Positions 45,411 through 58,167 of a stretch of 64,000 nucleotides of DNA are shown piece by piece (the stretch's first letter is position 1; every line of letters begins with the position of its first letter). The stretch covers positions 48,023,559-48,087,558 of the forward strand of contig OY979718.1 in NCBI GenBank assembly GCA_963855995.1, given 5' to 3'. This DNA comes from Muricea muricata. Taxonomy: Eukaryota > Cnidaria > Anthozoa > Malacalcyonacea > Plexauridae. Made by a program: the position numbers and the translations under genes. The notes under the pieces are model-generated. The model searched no databases. It saw only the letters and a list, made by a program, of their open reading frames with translations, and was not told the DNA's origin.

Positions 45411-46382
45411 TGACACGCCTAATACAGCCATGAAATAAGAACAATTTAACCAAAGAAATTCGTTGTTCTTTTAAAAACGACCAATAACCTATTTCTTGAT
45501 CGTATTTTGCTTCTAATAGAAATATGACCAATTTTTCTGTTTTCCATTTGGACAAAATATCGCGTGTTGGTGAACAAAACGTCTCGTGGACTGCATTGCT
45601 ATGGTAGACAGACTTGTAACTGTAAACATGCAATAGAACCGGAAGAGTCGTGTATGTGTGAAGTCGTGTACGTATGAATGCGGATTTTTTTAAATCAATA
45701 CATTTTGGAATGAAATAGAGGATTTTCGTGTAGTTCATTGTTTGTTTGTCTTTTCTTCGACATTTAACATGTATAATGATGAGGCAGAAAATCTGATTAC
45801 TGCATGATATTCGTATGTGGTGTATACAGTGTATTTAGGCAAAAGTCGAATTCCTGTATCAAAGCATTCTAAACACATTTTTAGATTTAGTAATAATATA
45901 TGTGATAGATGAACAATCTTTCTCAAGGTCCCCACATTCCATATGTTTAGAGCAAGGGTTGATCATTTTCCATGAATCTCAGTCTCCAGAATACAATCTT
46001 AAAATTTTTACACCATTTATGGATAGCTTTTATATACTGTATAAGTGCAACGTACTTTATGGTATACAAAATCCTCAACGAAGCTATTTCGTTCACTACA
46101 TTTCACAATTTTTCATAAACGTATAAACTAAATAATGTAACCAATTTTCCTGGCACGACTAATCCAGATGGCTTAATATTTAACCTACTGAATTTTAGGT
46201 ATCTGTCTCTTGCAAAACTACAGGAACTAAAACTATCATTATAATTCAGACATCGATAGCATCAGCACATTCTCCCTCACCCTACCTCACCTTAGGTATG
46301 AGTAGATAAATAAATGAACCATGGTTTATTAACTTTATTTCGTTGTTCGCACAAAGAGCTGTAACAATTATAACGTACTGAT
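45411..46382. repeat. C1q intron-2-like flank
   Basis: 45550-45770 resembles 56165-56340, and 45820-45910 resembles one arm of the palindrome at 57638-57793. 45905-46290 loosely follows 57795-58090. It is probably the remains of intron 2 and downstream sequence of the C1q copy whose exons 1-2 lie at 46383-46683. No C1q exon is found here. Confidence 0.55.
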
Positions 46383-46683
46383 TGGTTGTCCACCATACGC
46401 TGGTTTTCCATTTAAGATAAAATCTCTCATACCATGCTGGAAACTTAAGTTGATTTCGGAACCCTGAAATAACAAATAAATATTGATATCTTACGTTTCC
46501 TAATGATAATCGTTTGATTGCAAAATTAGGATAACCTACCCCAGATTTGAGCGATCGTTTCTCGATAGAACTCGTATCATCCTGTTGTTCCTCTTGTAAA
46601 TGCCAGATGTCAGCAGCAAAGCAACAAACTGCAATTTCAAACATTACAGCAACAGCTGACCTCGAGAATTTGTTGAATGCCAT
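46383..46683 (-). pseudogene. C1q gene copy, exons 1 and 2 only
   Basis: Exon 1 (46540-46683, 48 codons) begins MAFNKFSRSA, has a hydrophobic signal core and the SIEKRS dibasic site, and ends at GGG|gtaggt. Exon 2 (46383-46463) begins GSEINLSFQHGMRD after an intact tttcag acceptor. Its donor has changed from CAG|gtcagt to CCA|atcagt, so normal splicing to a third exon is lost. No C1q exon follows within reach. Exon 1 itself is fully open, so loss is probably recent. Confidence 0.75.
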
Positions 46684-46780
46684 CTCCTTCTTTCTTCAAA
46701 ATTTTTCTGATCTTTTCTTCTGATATGAACTTCTTCTGGAAGAATTGTTGAGATATGATGTTACGTTGGAAAGCAACCTT

Positions 46781-46790
46781 TATTTATAAT
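46781..46790 (-). promoter_or_regulatory. TATA box of the 46.4 kb C1q copy
   Basis: Minus strand CAGGCATTATAAATAAAGG, about 100 nt upstream of the ATG at 46683, at the position of the box in the intact gene. Confidence 0.7.
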
Positions 46791-46799
46791 GCCTGTCAA

Positions 46800-48206
46800 A
46801 ATTCAAAAAACAATACCTCCATCTGCGTGGTGACGGGCATGCGACATTTTGCTGAAAATGAATGCTTCAAGTTCATTTACGTTTCTACTTAGGTAGATAA
46901 AAATGATTGATATTGATAAGTAAATATAATTATCTCTATGGCATGTTGGATAAATGGAGTTTGCTAAGTTATAGAGGTGACAAAATACTTGAAAAACGGG
47001 GAAAGGGGCAGATGAATGAGTTGAATAATAATAATATGCAAATAGGGAAACAAGCTAGGGTAGGCCGGTGGCTATATTTTACATATAGGAGTGTTTGAAA
47101 AAACAAATACGTCATTTTGTGACTTTTACGAGGAGGCACATTGAAATAATCTACTATGCTTCTTGGACAAGATACATGGACAACGACCTTATTAACACGT
47201 TTTGATCATGTACGAATTGTCCCCGGGTACAAGACCCGCCCAAATTGTCCAGCTTATAAACTGATATTTTTATTGCTGTTAAAATTTGATTGCGTGTAAG
47301 CCTTTCAGAACGTCATGCGAACTTATATTTTTCTGAATAGGATTCGTTTTTCTAAAGAAAAGTTCTAATTTTAATGAAATGTCCTTTGCGAGTTGTATGC
47401 AAATTAGGTAAATGCATAAATTAAGCATGCACAAAAAAGCTGATTCTGTTAAAAATATAGACGTTCTCCGGTTCGCGCGATGTTTTGAACGGCTTCGACT
47501 CGAGCCAATTTTTCGAAATTTTGCACAGCAATACAACACCTAAAAATTTTCCATCTACCAAGTTAGAATTACAATTTAACATTTAGGTTTTGCGCGCAAG
47601 GAATATTTAAAAGACACAACCGCCGGGGGTTTAAATTTCTCATTTTTTCTGTTTATTCTACATTACAAGTAGCAAAACAGTCTATTTTATTTAAAAAACA
47701 TTGTAAATTGAGGCGCTTCCCGAAATAGAGGGCGAATTCAGATTGTCTACTTTTTTGATACACCCTGTCTCACACCAACTTCTACTTGATGATCAATCAC
47801 AGGTTTATGATTGGCTTAAGTCTCCTGTACAAGGTAACCACGCCATCATGTCAACTGTTTGTTTGTAAAATCCGAGTATAAAAACGTCGTCATGAATAGA
47901 GTTACCTAATAATGCCCATAATTTAACTTTTTTTGGCCTTGAAATCGTAAAAAATGCTTTTGACACAACAAACTTTCTAGAATGATACCCTATAATGGTT
48001 CATACATTTTTGCATAATAACTTTAACACGCACATTGCAGTGAACAGGAGAGAGCATGTGCATATCGATAGATGTTCACGACACACGAATAAGTAACACA
48101 TCAATGAGCACAGATTGAATACGAGTAGAAAAGATTTTAATAATATTCTCGTTACAAAGTAAAATTACATAATATGTCTAATCCCATACTTTAAGATTGT
48201 TTTTCA
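46800..48206. repeat. C1q upstream and 3'-flank repeats
   Basis: 46865-47160 matches 32160-32430 (promoter-upstream region). 48000-48160 matches 16860-17103 joined to 19639-19665 and is the empty-site counterpart of the 17104-19638 transposon. Between them lies AT-rich DNA with no gene. Confidence 0.6.
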
Positions 48207-48407
48207 GTTTTGCGTTTTTCACACGTACGTACACGCCCATAAAAGTGTAAATCGATTTCAATATTACATTTGAAATGAACAAATGTTTTCATGGAGAGAA
48301 TTCAGCATTCGCTACGAGTTAGCATACTTTAGTGATTCTATTTGTTAAATACAAACTACACAGAAGAGTGTAAACTTTTACGTGCGTGCACGTACGTGTA
48401 AAAAATG
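48207..48407. mobile_element. ~200-bp MITE in a C1q relic
   Basis: Ends TTTTTCACACGTACGT and ACGTACGTGTAAAAAA are inverted repeats of about 36 bp. It lies where the C-terminal third of the C1q exon would be expected. Target duplication not resolved. Confidence 0.65.
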
Positions 48408-48409
48408 GA

Positions 48410-49143
48410 TAACTGGAGATGAGCAGCCTTTAGTTGATCATGATTTTTATAGTTGGCGTAAAACTTATTTGATAAACATCATCAACAGGTACAGTAAACT
48501 TTTCAGTGCTTGGATTGTAATCGTTTCCAGTGTTTAATGAGACGTCATTAAATAAGCGTAGTGTGGTCCGATATCACCAGATGAAAGAGTTGCAAAAAAT
48601 CCCGGGATTTTCTGCATGTAAATTTTGTATAACAATGTTGAAATAATTACTTTCATATTGACAAATAATGTAATAACTATAATACTGACTTAGCTAATTT
48701 ACCTGTTTCAAAAGAAGCCCATTTTAACGTGAGTTTTTAACAGAAAGCAAAATGAATTTGAATGGCGATTGTCAAAAACACTGTTCTTCCCTAGCTCCTG
48801 TCTTGTTCGAATGCTATATAGGCACCTTCCAGTATTTTAATAATTAAAGACATTTTTAAAACTCATTATTCATATATATATAAGATGGTAGCGCGATCCA
48901 AGTTGATTACGCTGCCTGATATATTTGACACTGACGTTGTATACACGACATTTATTTAGCAATTAGTAATTGTATATACTTCTGGTACCTTACATAGCCC
49001 ATTTAATCACGAGGAACATCCAGCTGAATTAATTTAATTTTTACCAATTACTAATGAAAAATTTCCAGGCGCAAAATTCAACCTACTGTAACGTTCCATC
49101 GACACTGGTCTGCTGTCCATCGATTGCAACTTTTCCATTGAAA
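48410..49143 (-). pseudogene. C1q gene copy with exon 1 deleted
   Basis: The N-terminal 60% of the C1q exon is at about 48430-48612 (equivalents of KIPGFF..., GHIGP, NDVSLN, GKFTVPVDDVYQ), with its acceptor and intron-2 sequence continuing to about 48810. At 49085-49143 the 3' half of exon 2 is present, but it joins directly to 5' untranslated sequence. Exon 1, intron 1 and the start of exon 2 have been lost in one deletion. The TATA box survives at 49221-49230. Not functional. Confidence 0.75.
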
Positions 49144-49220
49144 TAATTAATATTTCTCTTCTGTGTAGAACTTCTCCAAGGTCTGTTGAGGTATGAGTTA
49201 TAACACTGGAAGGCAACCCA

Positions 49221-49230
49221 TATTTATAAA
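49221..49230 (-). promoter_or_regulatory. TATA box of the exon-1-deleted C1q copy
   Basis: Minus strand CAGGTTTTATAAATATGGG at the conserved position relative to the 5' untranslated block. The promoter is retained although the start codon exon is gone. Confidence 0.65.
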
Positions 49231-49249
49231 ACCTGACAAGTTTGTGAAG

Positions 49250-50269
49250 ATACCATTATGTAGAAACTATGATGTCTGCATCAACTTAATTAATTTACTT
49301 TACTCGACATTGATGCATGAGATAAATAAAACAGATTAAGTCAAATAAATTTTGGTACATGGGAGAGGGTACTAAAAAAAGGATGTGAGGTGAATGAGGT
49401 AAATTACAATGTAAGCCTTATTAAGGAACAATCAGTGTGAAATTATGATAGATTTACTTCTAAATAGCAAACACAAACCTGTTTTTTGAACTACATGTTT
49501 GAAAAGCTTATATAGTGCCAAAAATACTTCTCAGCACTGGCGTCATCATCTTTAAGGTATAATTTTATGGAATCATACTTGACATCGTTAAGGTTATTTA
49601 TGATGAGACAACGCTAAAGTAATTGTAATATTAGATCCCTTGAAAAAAGGGGCTCAGCCCCTCCTTGAATTGTGAAAGTAAACTTAAATTATATCATAGG
49701 ATCGTTACCTGTATCTATATGTACACGTTAATGCAAAAATTCGGCATTTCAAGCAAAGGCGTTCAATAGCAAGATCACGAAAGGTCCGATGTTTTTGTGT
49801 TATTGGTTTCAATTGCCGAACCTGGCAAAGTTAATTAGCAATAGGCAAATTTAAGTGAACACCAGAGCTCAATACATGTAACTGTAAAATAATTCTTCAG
49901 ACGTTTGACGTGGACGTTTTGAACTAAACCGAAAGTCACATTGCATTTCGTTCGCTTATATAAAGTTTAAAAGCTGGGACGTCGATTTTGGGAGATATTT
50001 AAGGCCTACTACCCCTGCGAATGCAAGATGACCATAATAGACGAAGACTGTGCAGTTTAGGTTTCAAATTACTTCGATGCCTCCAAAACGCAAACAATTT
50101 GATTAAAATATTCTTTTATGCATTCATTTCTTCTTTTATGATTCAGCCAGAAACGAACATAATTAACTACAACCTCTTATCGCATTTAAATATTATGTCT
50201 TTCAATGGTAAAATCTACAAATACAGTTCATCGTTAGGTAACTTCCTTTATTATACAGGCGTGCTGCAA
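49250..50269. repeat. Spacer; second half matches the C1q downstream flank at 28-29 kb
   Basis: 49700-49935 matches 28030-28290, and 50030-50260 matches 29085-29225. 49250-49690 shows nothing I can name. Confidence 0.6.
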
Positions 50270-53200
50270 GACACGGTCACTGTCCTGACACAGCATACTG
50301 TTGCTATATTATTTCTATATTTGCACATGAGTCAGACTTCATTGAATTTTCTTGTTTAATACTCCTTCAATTTAACCAGTGCATAACAATAATTATCTAG
50401 ATGAACTCTGGCAAAAATATCAGCACGACGTAGCGACAGAAGGTATTCCTCTTTTTGAATCACTGACCATGTGAGTTCTGTTGATAAATTTAATTACAGA
50501 TAATTTTCAAGCAATTTACCGACAAATCTCGTTTTGGAACCGACATGCATAAACTCTGTTTTGACTATAGAGAGGTTTGGAAAGTGAAGGGATGTCAAAC
50601 TCCTCACACACCCAGCTCGGTAAGCCCCTGGACGTACTTCACTGTGCCCAATACTAAAATATCTACATTCTGGCGACGTGTTAACTGCTCGGAGCAATGA
50701 AAAATCCTGTGTGTCGCAACGGATGTTGACTTAACGCAGCTCACCATAGCTTTGTGTACTTTCTGGCAGCAAGATCAAGGTTAAATGTCAACTGGATGCA
50801 GGGGTTGGGTATACGTCATTTCATTTAAGTATGTTTTGCATGCAAATATTTTAATAGAGTTAAAAATAATTTGGAAGAATTATAAAAAAGACAAAACATG
50901 ATATTAATTTACATTTATTGTGGTATCTAACATGCATGCCAGCTGATAATTTGCTAACAATTATAATTAATGCATGCAGTAAAGTGTTATTAACATAATC
51001 TCTGGAATATTTTAAAAAAAATTACGTGGTGATAGCTCTACCTACATTGTCTAGTATGCTGTAAGACTTCCTTAGATTGGGGGGGGGGGGGGGGGGGGGA
51101 GGAGCTATCGTACTTGATTCTGCATAATGTTTGTACATGTCAACTGTTGAGAGCAATAGGGATTTCTATTTGCTGCAACGGATGTTGCTTTTACGCAAAG
51201 TTCCTACTTTTGCAAACATAATCTGTGTATCTTTTTTGAGAATAAGCAAGGTCAACGAGAAAATAATTACAATTCAAACGCGGGTTCCGGATAGTGGCGG
51301 CATGTTATTGTGATGAAACATTTACACTGAGTTTGTGAGAAATAAAGATAGAAAGGAAGCGCTGGACGATTGGTTCATTTTTGCTCAAGTATAGACCTCA
51401 ATGACATGCATGAAACGCACAAACAAGGTGTCTGTCTGAATAAAATGTGGTTTAGTGCGATAGTGTTTGATATCGAGATATCCATATGAACGCATATATT
51501 TTAAGTTATGTATGTTTTAAAGCAATCAATGTTTTTTTAGACGCAAAGCTTCCAGCAAAGGTTTAAAATTTCTAATCAAAGTGATCGCAATTGCACCCAC
51601 ATTTTCAAGGCAAATTATGAACTAACATTATAACTCCATGGTAAAATTTAAATAGTATGATATCATTCACTTCTAATTTTTGTCATGAAACAACATCTAA
51701 AATAAGATACTAAATGAAATTATCAATTATTTTCAATACAAAGGCTCCTGCTTTGCTCAATTATTATCAATTATGGTCTGTGTGGAAATATGTATTGTTC
51801 TCGAAGTATAAGAAAACCAAAAATAAACCACTTAGATGCAGCGTTTATTAGACGCGATTTCTTTTCGAAAGAACATGCGTAACTGTAGGTGTGTTGTATT
51901 TTTTCTACTAAATAACTCGCTAAAATCCTATTCTTTTGGCCGGTTAGTCTCCACAATATCTCAAACAAGGTGACAATATTGTAATGATATGGCTATAAAT
52001 GTATGATAATAAAGCTAACTTGAGTGAATCGTCAAAAGGTGAATTATATCCTTTGCCGATTAACAAGCACCTTTGACTTTATTTTCATTCCTTTTTATTG
52101 TACAGTTGTGTGTATTTATTGATAATATAAACATATATAGGGAGCATACATTATTGTAATCGATTACTGGAATAATGAATGATAATTTGTAGAAAACGAG
52201 CGCGTGGATTTTGTCTGATTAACATTGAGATATGATTAGTTGTGGTTTCCTTTCAATGATAAGTTCATATAAGAAAGATTTTCCTTTTCCTTTTTCCTGA
52301 GTTTCCAAGCTTCTAATGTGCAAGTAAGTGAAGTCAGATGACAATTCGTAGCTACATGATCCATGCGGTAGTAGAACAAATTTTGGTATGAATGTCGTGT
52401 TGTATAGGTTGCTATTTCAATAAATCTCAGCGTCTCACCCTCAACATATTTATGATTGTGATCCAGACAATACTGATAGTATCCATTCTGATTTTTGTCA
52501 CACGAAATACAGGGAATGATATATTCGAGGGAAGAGACCAAAATGATTGAAATATTAAATGAAATCGTGATCATGCAAGTTACCCAGGTCCCTCCTTTGC
52601 TGAAACGGAAGTGTATAGTTGTCGATGTTAACCAGATGCTAAATATTGCATTACATTAGTTCACTCGGTTTTGTTTTTAAAAAATTCGATAAATTTCTGT
52701 CTAATTTATATTGCATTTAATGCACACATTAGCTTGCCATTTTGCATCGGAGGAAATTGCATATGCTGTTAAATTCACTATTGAAATGAAATTTCTATGC
52801 TTCCAAAGACAGTGGCAAAGTACTACTAGGTTTATCAACGTCTTAGATTTTATATCATTAATTATGCTGCATGATATCGTTAATTTCGATCGGAACTTTC
52901 ACTCCGAGAGATTATAACGATAGGTCGATAAGACTGAAGCAACTTATTATAAGCTTAAGACGATGCGATAATTGTTGAGTGTAATAATCTGTGCATGTCC
53001 AGGTATGTCTTGAAGCTAATTATGATAGTGAACTAATTCAAGATTCATTCTGAATCATCTGATATCTTAATATTATGCATTCGTAGCTTGTTGTGGCGTG
53101 ATTTTGAACGGTATCCTATGTATGAAATACAAATCAAAGACACAGAGGGTGAAGTAAGGAAGTTCAAGTGAAAATGATTTTCTTCAACAGTGATTTGGCA

Positions 53201-53334
53201 ACTAATAGTGATGTAACTGGCAACTGCATCATTATTGAACAAAGAAATGGTAATGAACACATACATAACAGAGAAAATATCGGCAATGCTTTTGAGTTTA
53301 TAGTCGCTCGTGCTCCTAATGTTAAATTTACTTT

Positions 53335-53460
53335 AATAAGAGATCAGATACCCAACAAATGTTATGTATTTTGTTCCGGTATGAACACCTAGTCCATAAC
53401 ATTTTTAAACAGATAATCATTTCGAGACGTCATTAAACTTGATGGCACGCTGAAATCCTA
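53335..53460 (-). pseudogene. C1q exon relic with internal deletion (tandem copy a)
   Basis: The C-terminal end (about 53335-53390) is joined to an N-terminal piece around GAGACGTCATTAAACTTGATGG (about 53432-53455). The N-terminal piece is cut short by the junction with the second tandem unit. Same internal deletion as at 3035-3200. Confidence 0.65.
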
Positions 53461-54639
53461 TTTCTTTTGGTTAGCCTCCAGAATATATCAAACAAGATGA
53501 CAATTGTGATGATATGCTAATAACAGAAGCCAATTTGACTTGTCAAAACTTCACTTATAACCTTTACCGATACAACATCCATTTTTGACTTTATTTTCAT
53601 TCCTTTTTATTGTGCATTTGTGTGTATATATTGATAATATAAACATATATAGGGAGCATACATTATTGTATTCGATTGCTGGAATAATGAATGATAATTT
53701 GTGGAAAACGTGCGTTTGGATTTGTCTGATTGACAGTCATTGACATATGACCAGTTGTGGTTTCCTTTTCTTACAGTGATGATAGTGATCAGTTTATATA
53801 AAGAAGATTTTCGTTTTCGTTTTTCTGAATTTCCAAGCTTCTAATGTGCAAGTAGTGAAGTCAGATGACAATTCGTAAATAGCTTATGCAGTAATATTAT
53901 AGCAATTAAAATAAATTTTTGAAAGAATGTCGTGTTGTAGGTTGCGTTTAAATAAATCCCAGCGTCTCACCGTTAACATATTTATGATTGTGTTTCGCAA
54001 GATCCAGATAATACTGATAATATCCATTCTGATTTTTGTTGCACGAAATGTAGGGAATGATATATAAATTATAGGAGGAAATATATCAAAATTATTGAAA
54101 TATTAAATGATATCGTGATCATGAAAGTTACCCAAGCCCCTCCTTTGCTGAAGCGGAAGTATAGTGGTCGATGTTAACCAGATACTAAATATTAAATTGC
54201 ATTTAGTTCACTAAGTTTTTAGCCAAATTAATCAGTTTTGTTTTAAAAATGTGATAACTTTCTATCAATATCATGCATCTGGTAATTTATGTTGCGTTGA
54301 GTGTACACATAATTAGCTTGTCATTTTGCATCGGAGGAAGTTAATATCAAAAACTTATGTTATTGATTTCGCTATTAAAATTTCGTCATCTTAATATTAT
54401 GCATTCGTACCTTATGGTGACGTGATTTTGAACGGTATCCTATGTATCAAATACAAATCAAAGATACAAAGGATAAAAATAGGGAAATTCAAGTGTATAT
54501 GATTTCCTTGAACAGTGATATTTGGAAAATAATAGTGATCCAACTGCTTTGTTGAACAAAGAAATGGTAATGAACACATAGATCACAGAGAAAATATTGG
54601 CAATGCTTCTGAGCTAGTCGCTCCTGCTCCTAATATTAT

Positions 54640-54835
54640 GTTCACTTTTAACAACTGACCACAAACCGAACAAATGTTATGTATTTTGTTCCGGCTATGA
54701 ACACATAGTCCATAGTATTTTTAAACAGATGATCATTTCGAGACGTCATTAAACTTGATGGCTTCATGAGCGTATAGTTTGGTCCAATATTACCAGATGT
54801 CAAAAATGCATAAAATGCTGGGACACTCTATCTAC
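54640..54835 (-). pseudogene. C1q exon relic with internal deletion (tandem copy b)
   Basis: The C-terminal end (about 54660-54705) is joined to an N-terminal piece (about 54740-54830) that keeps the equivalents of ASMLG...GPNY. Same deletion as the other two copies. No open frame. Confidence 0.7.
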
Positions 54836-56409
54836 AAAAGACCCAGCACATGAGCCTGACGATGAAATGAATATCCCTACGTATATCCCATTTAATAATA
54901 CTTTCAGTTCAGATATGCATTGATAGCAGAGGAGGAAGGGGGTGGGAACCAGGGAGAGTAAGGGCGGGAAGCGGGAGGAAGATGGATCGAGATACGGGAG
55001 TAGTGCAAGGGCCTATAGAAGGGAGAAGGTCTTGCTATCTTTCGTTATCATATGCTACAAAATAAGCAATCTAACAGTCACCTTCCTATTTCTTCCGGAA
55101 TGAAAAAAAGGGCTAATAAAATTCAATTAATTGAAAAATGACTAGTTATTTACATATACACTCAGACTGTTCTTCCAAAGAATACCGCTGTACCACGGTT
55201 GGAATGCCAGTCTCATAATACTTATTTTTCATATAAAACTTGGAAGACACCAACAATCTATTTTATTTTAATGCATAATTAGTAAAATTAATATGAGGAT
55301 AAGTATCAAATAAAATTCATTGTTTTTGATACTTTTTAAATGCTTGTAAAAACAGAAAGTTTGAAAATAAGTTTCCAAACCAACATAAATTATGTTCATC
55401 GATGGGTTTTTCTAAGCAATACAACATTTTTGTTATTCTGGAATAACAAGAAGCAATCAAGAAAAATCGTTCCTATAAGAATTCTAGAATGAGCTTCCAC
55501 AAAATTAGGTACCACAAAATTACCACAGAACATGAAAAACCAAATCCTGGCTTAATTTCGTTAATTGTTATTTATTCATTCGCCGCATCAGTATGCGGTT
55601 GAACATGAGGATTTGATCCAAATAATGTCAGGTTTAAAAAAACACTAGAATATGTGCTAAATCTAACCACCACATCAACAGGAAGATAATATACAGTGAA
55701 AAACCATATTAAATATTTCGCAAAATATATAGGTACATGAAAAACCCAATAAACGTCAACGCTAATAGAAGGATGCTAGAAGTCAATTAGAAAGCTGATT
55801 TTAATTTATTGCGCATGCATGCGGTCAACAGTCAACAACAATTAAGAGAAAAAGTATAGTCGAGAAGTGGATATTGAGTTCAATGAATATTATAATGTAA
55901 TTGACAAATATTACAGACTTAAATTCTACTATAATTTCTAGTTCGATCTACTGTAATTAATCACTGGTGTATTCACATTCTTATCGTTTAGTCTATTTAC
56001 TGTCAGTACTTTATTGGTATTATGTCAAATATCCAACAAATGTTGTGTATCAGCCACTTTCATAAAACCTGCAATCTTCTGTAAATTAATATGAATATAA
56101 GGAGTCGAATAACCTAGACATTGGCAAAAAATTAATAACTATAGGTTATAATAATTATATTCCAACGTCGCATGGACTGCGTTGCTATGGTAGTGAGGGT
56201 TTCTGAACGGTAAACCTGAAAAAAAAACAGAAGAGAGGCGTATGATGTATGATGCGCGCAATTTTTTGTTATCGATCAATTTATTTTGGGATGAAATGAA
56301 CTAGGGTTTTTATCTTGTTCATTATTTGTTTGTGTTTTTGTTTCTTCATTGTTTGTTTGGTTTCACTGACCCCTCGGGGAATCAGTGTTTTTTATGATCC
56401 ATCGATCAC

Positions 56410-57510
56410 GAGGTCAGGAATCTTCGAGTTGTATAAACCCTTCGAGGTAAGCTCCTGGAGTTAAGCCCTTTTGGAGCTTCGACCACGCTCTTTTATTCAT
56501 CGACCACGCCCGTTTCCTAAAAAGTCCCAACTCGAAGCTTGACAAAATTGTTGTTGCTCGAGTTAATTCTCGACTGGAGAAGTATTTCAAGGAGTGCAAC
56601 ATTAAATTGGCAGATTTATTGCAAATGAGCTAAAACACAGAAATTTCTCCCGAAAAGAACTAACTAACTAATTATTAAATAATTTTTAATTAATCGCGTT
56701 AACACTGTTTTAGGTTTTTTATATGTTTTTGGTGGTTTGTTTATCATAGCTGAAGTTTTTCCTGTGTTTTGTTGTTCATTAAAGCAATACTTGAATTAGA
56801 AAATACGATTTATTCCAAAGTCCAAAAATTCCAAAAATTGAATGCCGTCCGCCTGTGGCACAAACTTCAAAGATTCCGACACAGACTCGATCACCCGTGT
56901 TATTTCGTTGCATGCGCTACGTATGTCATCATTTATATAATGTTACCATTCGTTCTGCAAATTTTCTTACCTTATTCAAGTGCTTTCTACCAATCTTTTG
57001 CGAATATATTAAGCGGCAACTGAGCGGGTGGCTTTGAAGTAAAACCCTGTCACCCGCCATCGGTAGCTTAAATCGTTTTTTATAAATAATAACTTCAGTA
57101 ATTATGCATCATTTTCGTACTTTTTTGTATTGCTGTAGATAAACAAACCATAGATAGTGTTATTGATATACGTAATATGGTAAATAATCATGTTATGCTT
57201 TAATGATTTATTGTTTCTTTTCAAAATGGAAGAAATATCTGTGTTTTGGCTCATTTGCATTAATGTAAAAATTTGGAAAAGTTCCACTCGTTGACATACT
57301 TCACAAGTCGGGGCTTAAGTCGAGCAACAACAATTTTGTCAAACTTCGAGTTAAACCGCGGGCTTAACTTCATTGACCAAAATGTTGTTCCCTTATTAGT
57401 GTTAAGCCTTTTTTGGAAAAGCGCGTGCTCGAGCATAAAAGGGCGTGGCCTGGGCTTAACTCGAAAAGGGCTTAAGTCGAAGGGCTTAATTAACTCGAAC
57501 ATTCCCTACC
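56410..57510. mobile_element. 1.1 kb foldback element with TTAAGCCC-rich arms
   Basis: The arms 56410-56625 and 57230-57510 are imperfect inverted repeats, each with several CGAGTTAAGCCC-type words and, further in, GCAAATGAGC(T/C)AAAACACAGA. The spacer has an 84-codon open frame (56769-57023) with hydrophobic stretches that I cannot assign. A single arm of this family is at 5695-5880. Confidence 0.65.
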
Positions 57511-57637
57511 TCCTCGACAGTCTACAGGTATGTTTATGGTGTTGAAATCACTAAATACACAGCATATATTTCCTTCGGGGTCATTAAATAAGTTTCACAT
57601 GATATTACCTAATTATCCTAATATTCTTATGTGGTGT

Positions 57638-57793
57638 ATACTTAGGCAAAAGGATATTGCGAAAACTAGTACTTCTTCCTGTATCCAAGCATTCTAAACA
57701 CATTTTTGAAATTAACTAAATCCAAAAATGTGTTTAGAATGCTTGGATACAGGAAGAAGTACTAGTTTTTGCAATAAGCTTTTGCCTAAGTAT
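57638..57793. repeat. 156-bp near-perfect palindrome
   Basis: Arms of 71 nt (57638-57708, 57723-57793) with three mismatches around a 14-nt loop. Only one arm is found in the paralogous place at 45820-45905, so the palindrome formed by inverted duplication of local sequence. It lies in intron-2-like sequence of the C1q copy at 58 kb. Confidence 0.85.
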
Positions 57794-58167
57794 AGATTAA
57801 CTGTGATAGATTAATTAACAATGGTCATTTTTCATGAAGTCCAGCATCCGGAATAAGAAAGCTACTAAGAAATTTATTTAGATTTATGCTAACCTGGTTG
57901 CCTTTGAACAACTAACCCAGGAAATCCCCAGGAAATGGTGAAAATACATAATTAATTTCTTGATGCATAACATTTTGGAGGTACTCTGTATAGTACAAAG
58001 AGTATTCAGCATAATTCTAGATTATACTGGTTGTCCACTATGTGCAAGCTTGATAGCATCAGCACATTTACTCTTCCCCTCTACCACCCACGAGTATGTA
58101 CATTAATTAACCATGGTTTATTTCATGATTCGCAGAAAAAGCTGTAACAATAACGTACGACACTGAC
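57794..58167. other. Intron-like spacer
   Basis: Continues the similarity to 45905-46380, downstream of exon 2 of a C1q copy. No gene is seen. Confidence 0.5.

Larger units (their letters stand above)
51930..54850. repeat. Tandem duplication of ~1.5 kb within the right duplicon
   Basis: About 51930-53440 and 53450-54850 are two copies of the sequence present once at 1600-3250. Each copy ends in the internally deleted C1q relic, so the relic marks the repeat unit boundary. Landmarks such as GGTTAG(T/C)CTCCA and the CCTCCTTTGCTGAA block recur in order in each. Confidence 0.8.
50270..56418. repeat. Right copy of the segmental duplication
   Basis: Collinear with 1-5690 (see that entry). It differs by an internal tandem duplication (51930-54850), a poly-G run (51080-51100), absence of the MITE found at 4703-4941, and loss of most of the C1q relic that ends the left copy (a stub remains at 56035-56075). 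No gene is supported in it beyond the C1q fragments. Confidence 0.85.
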
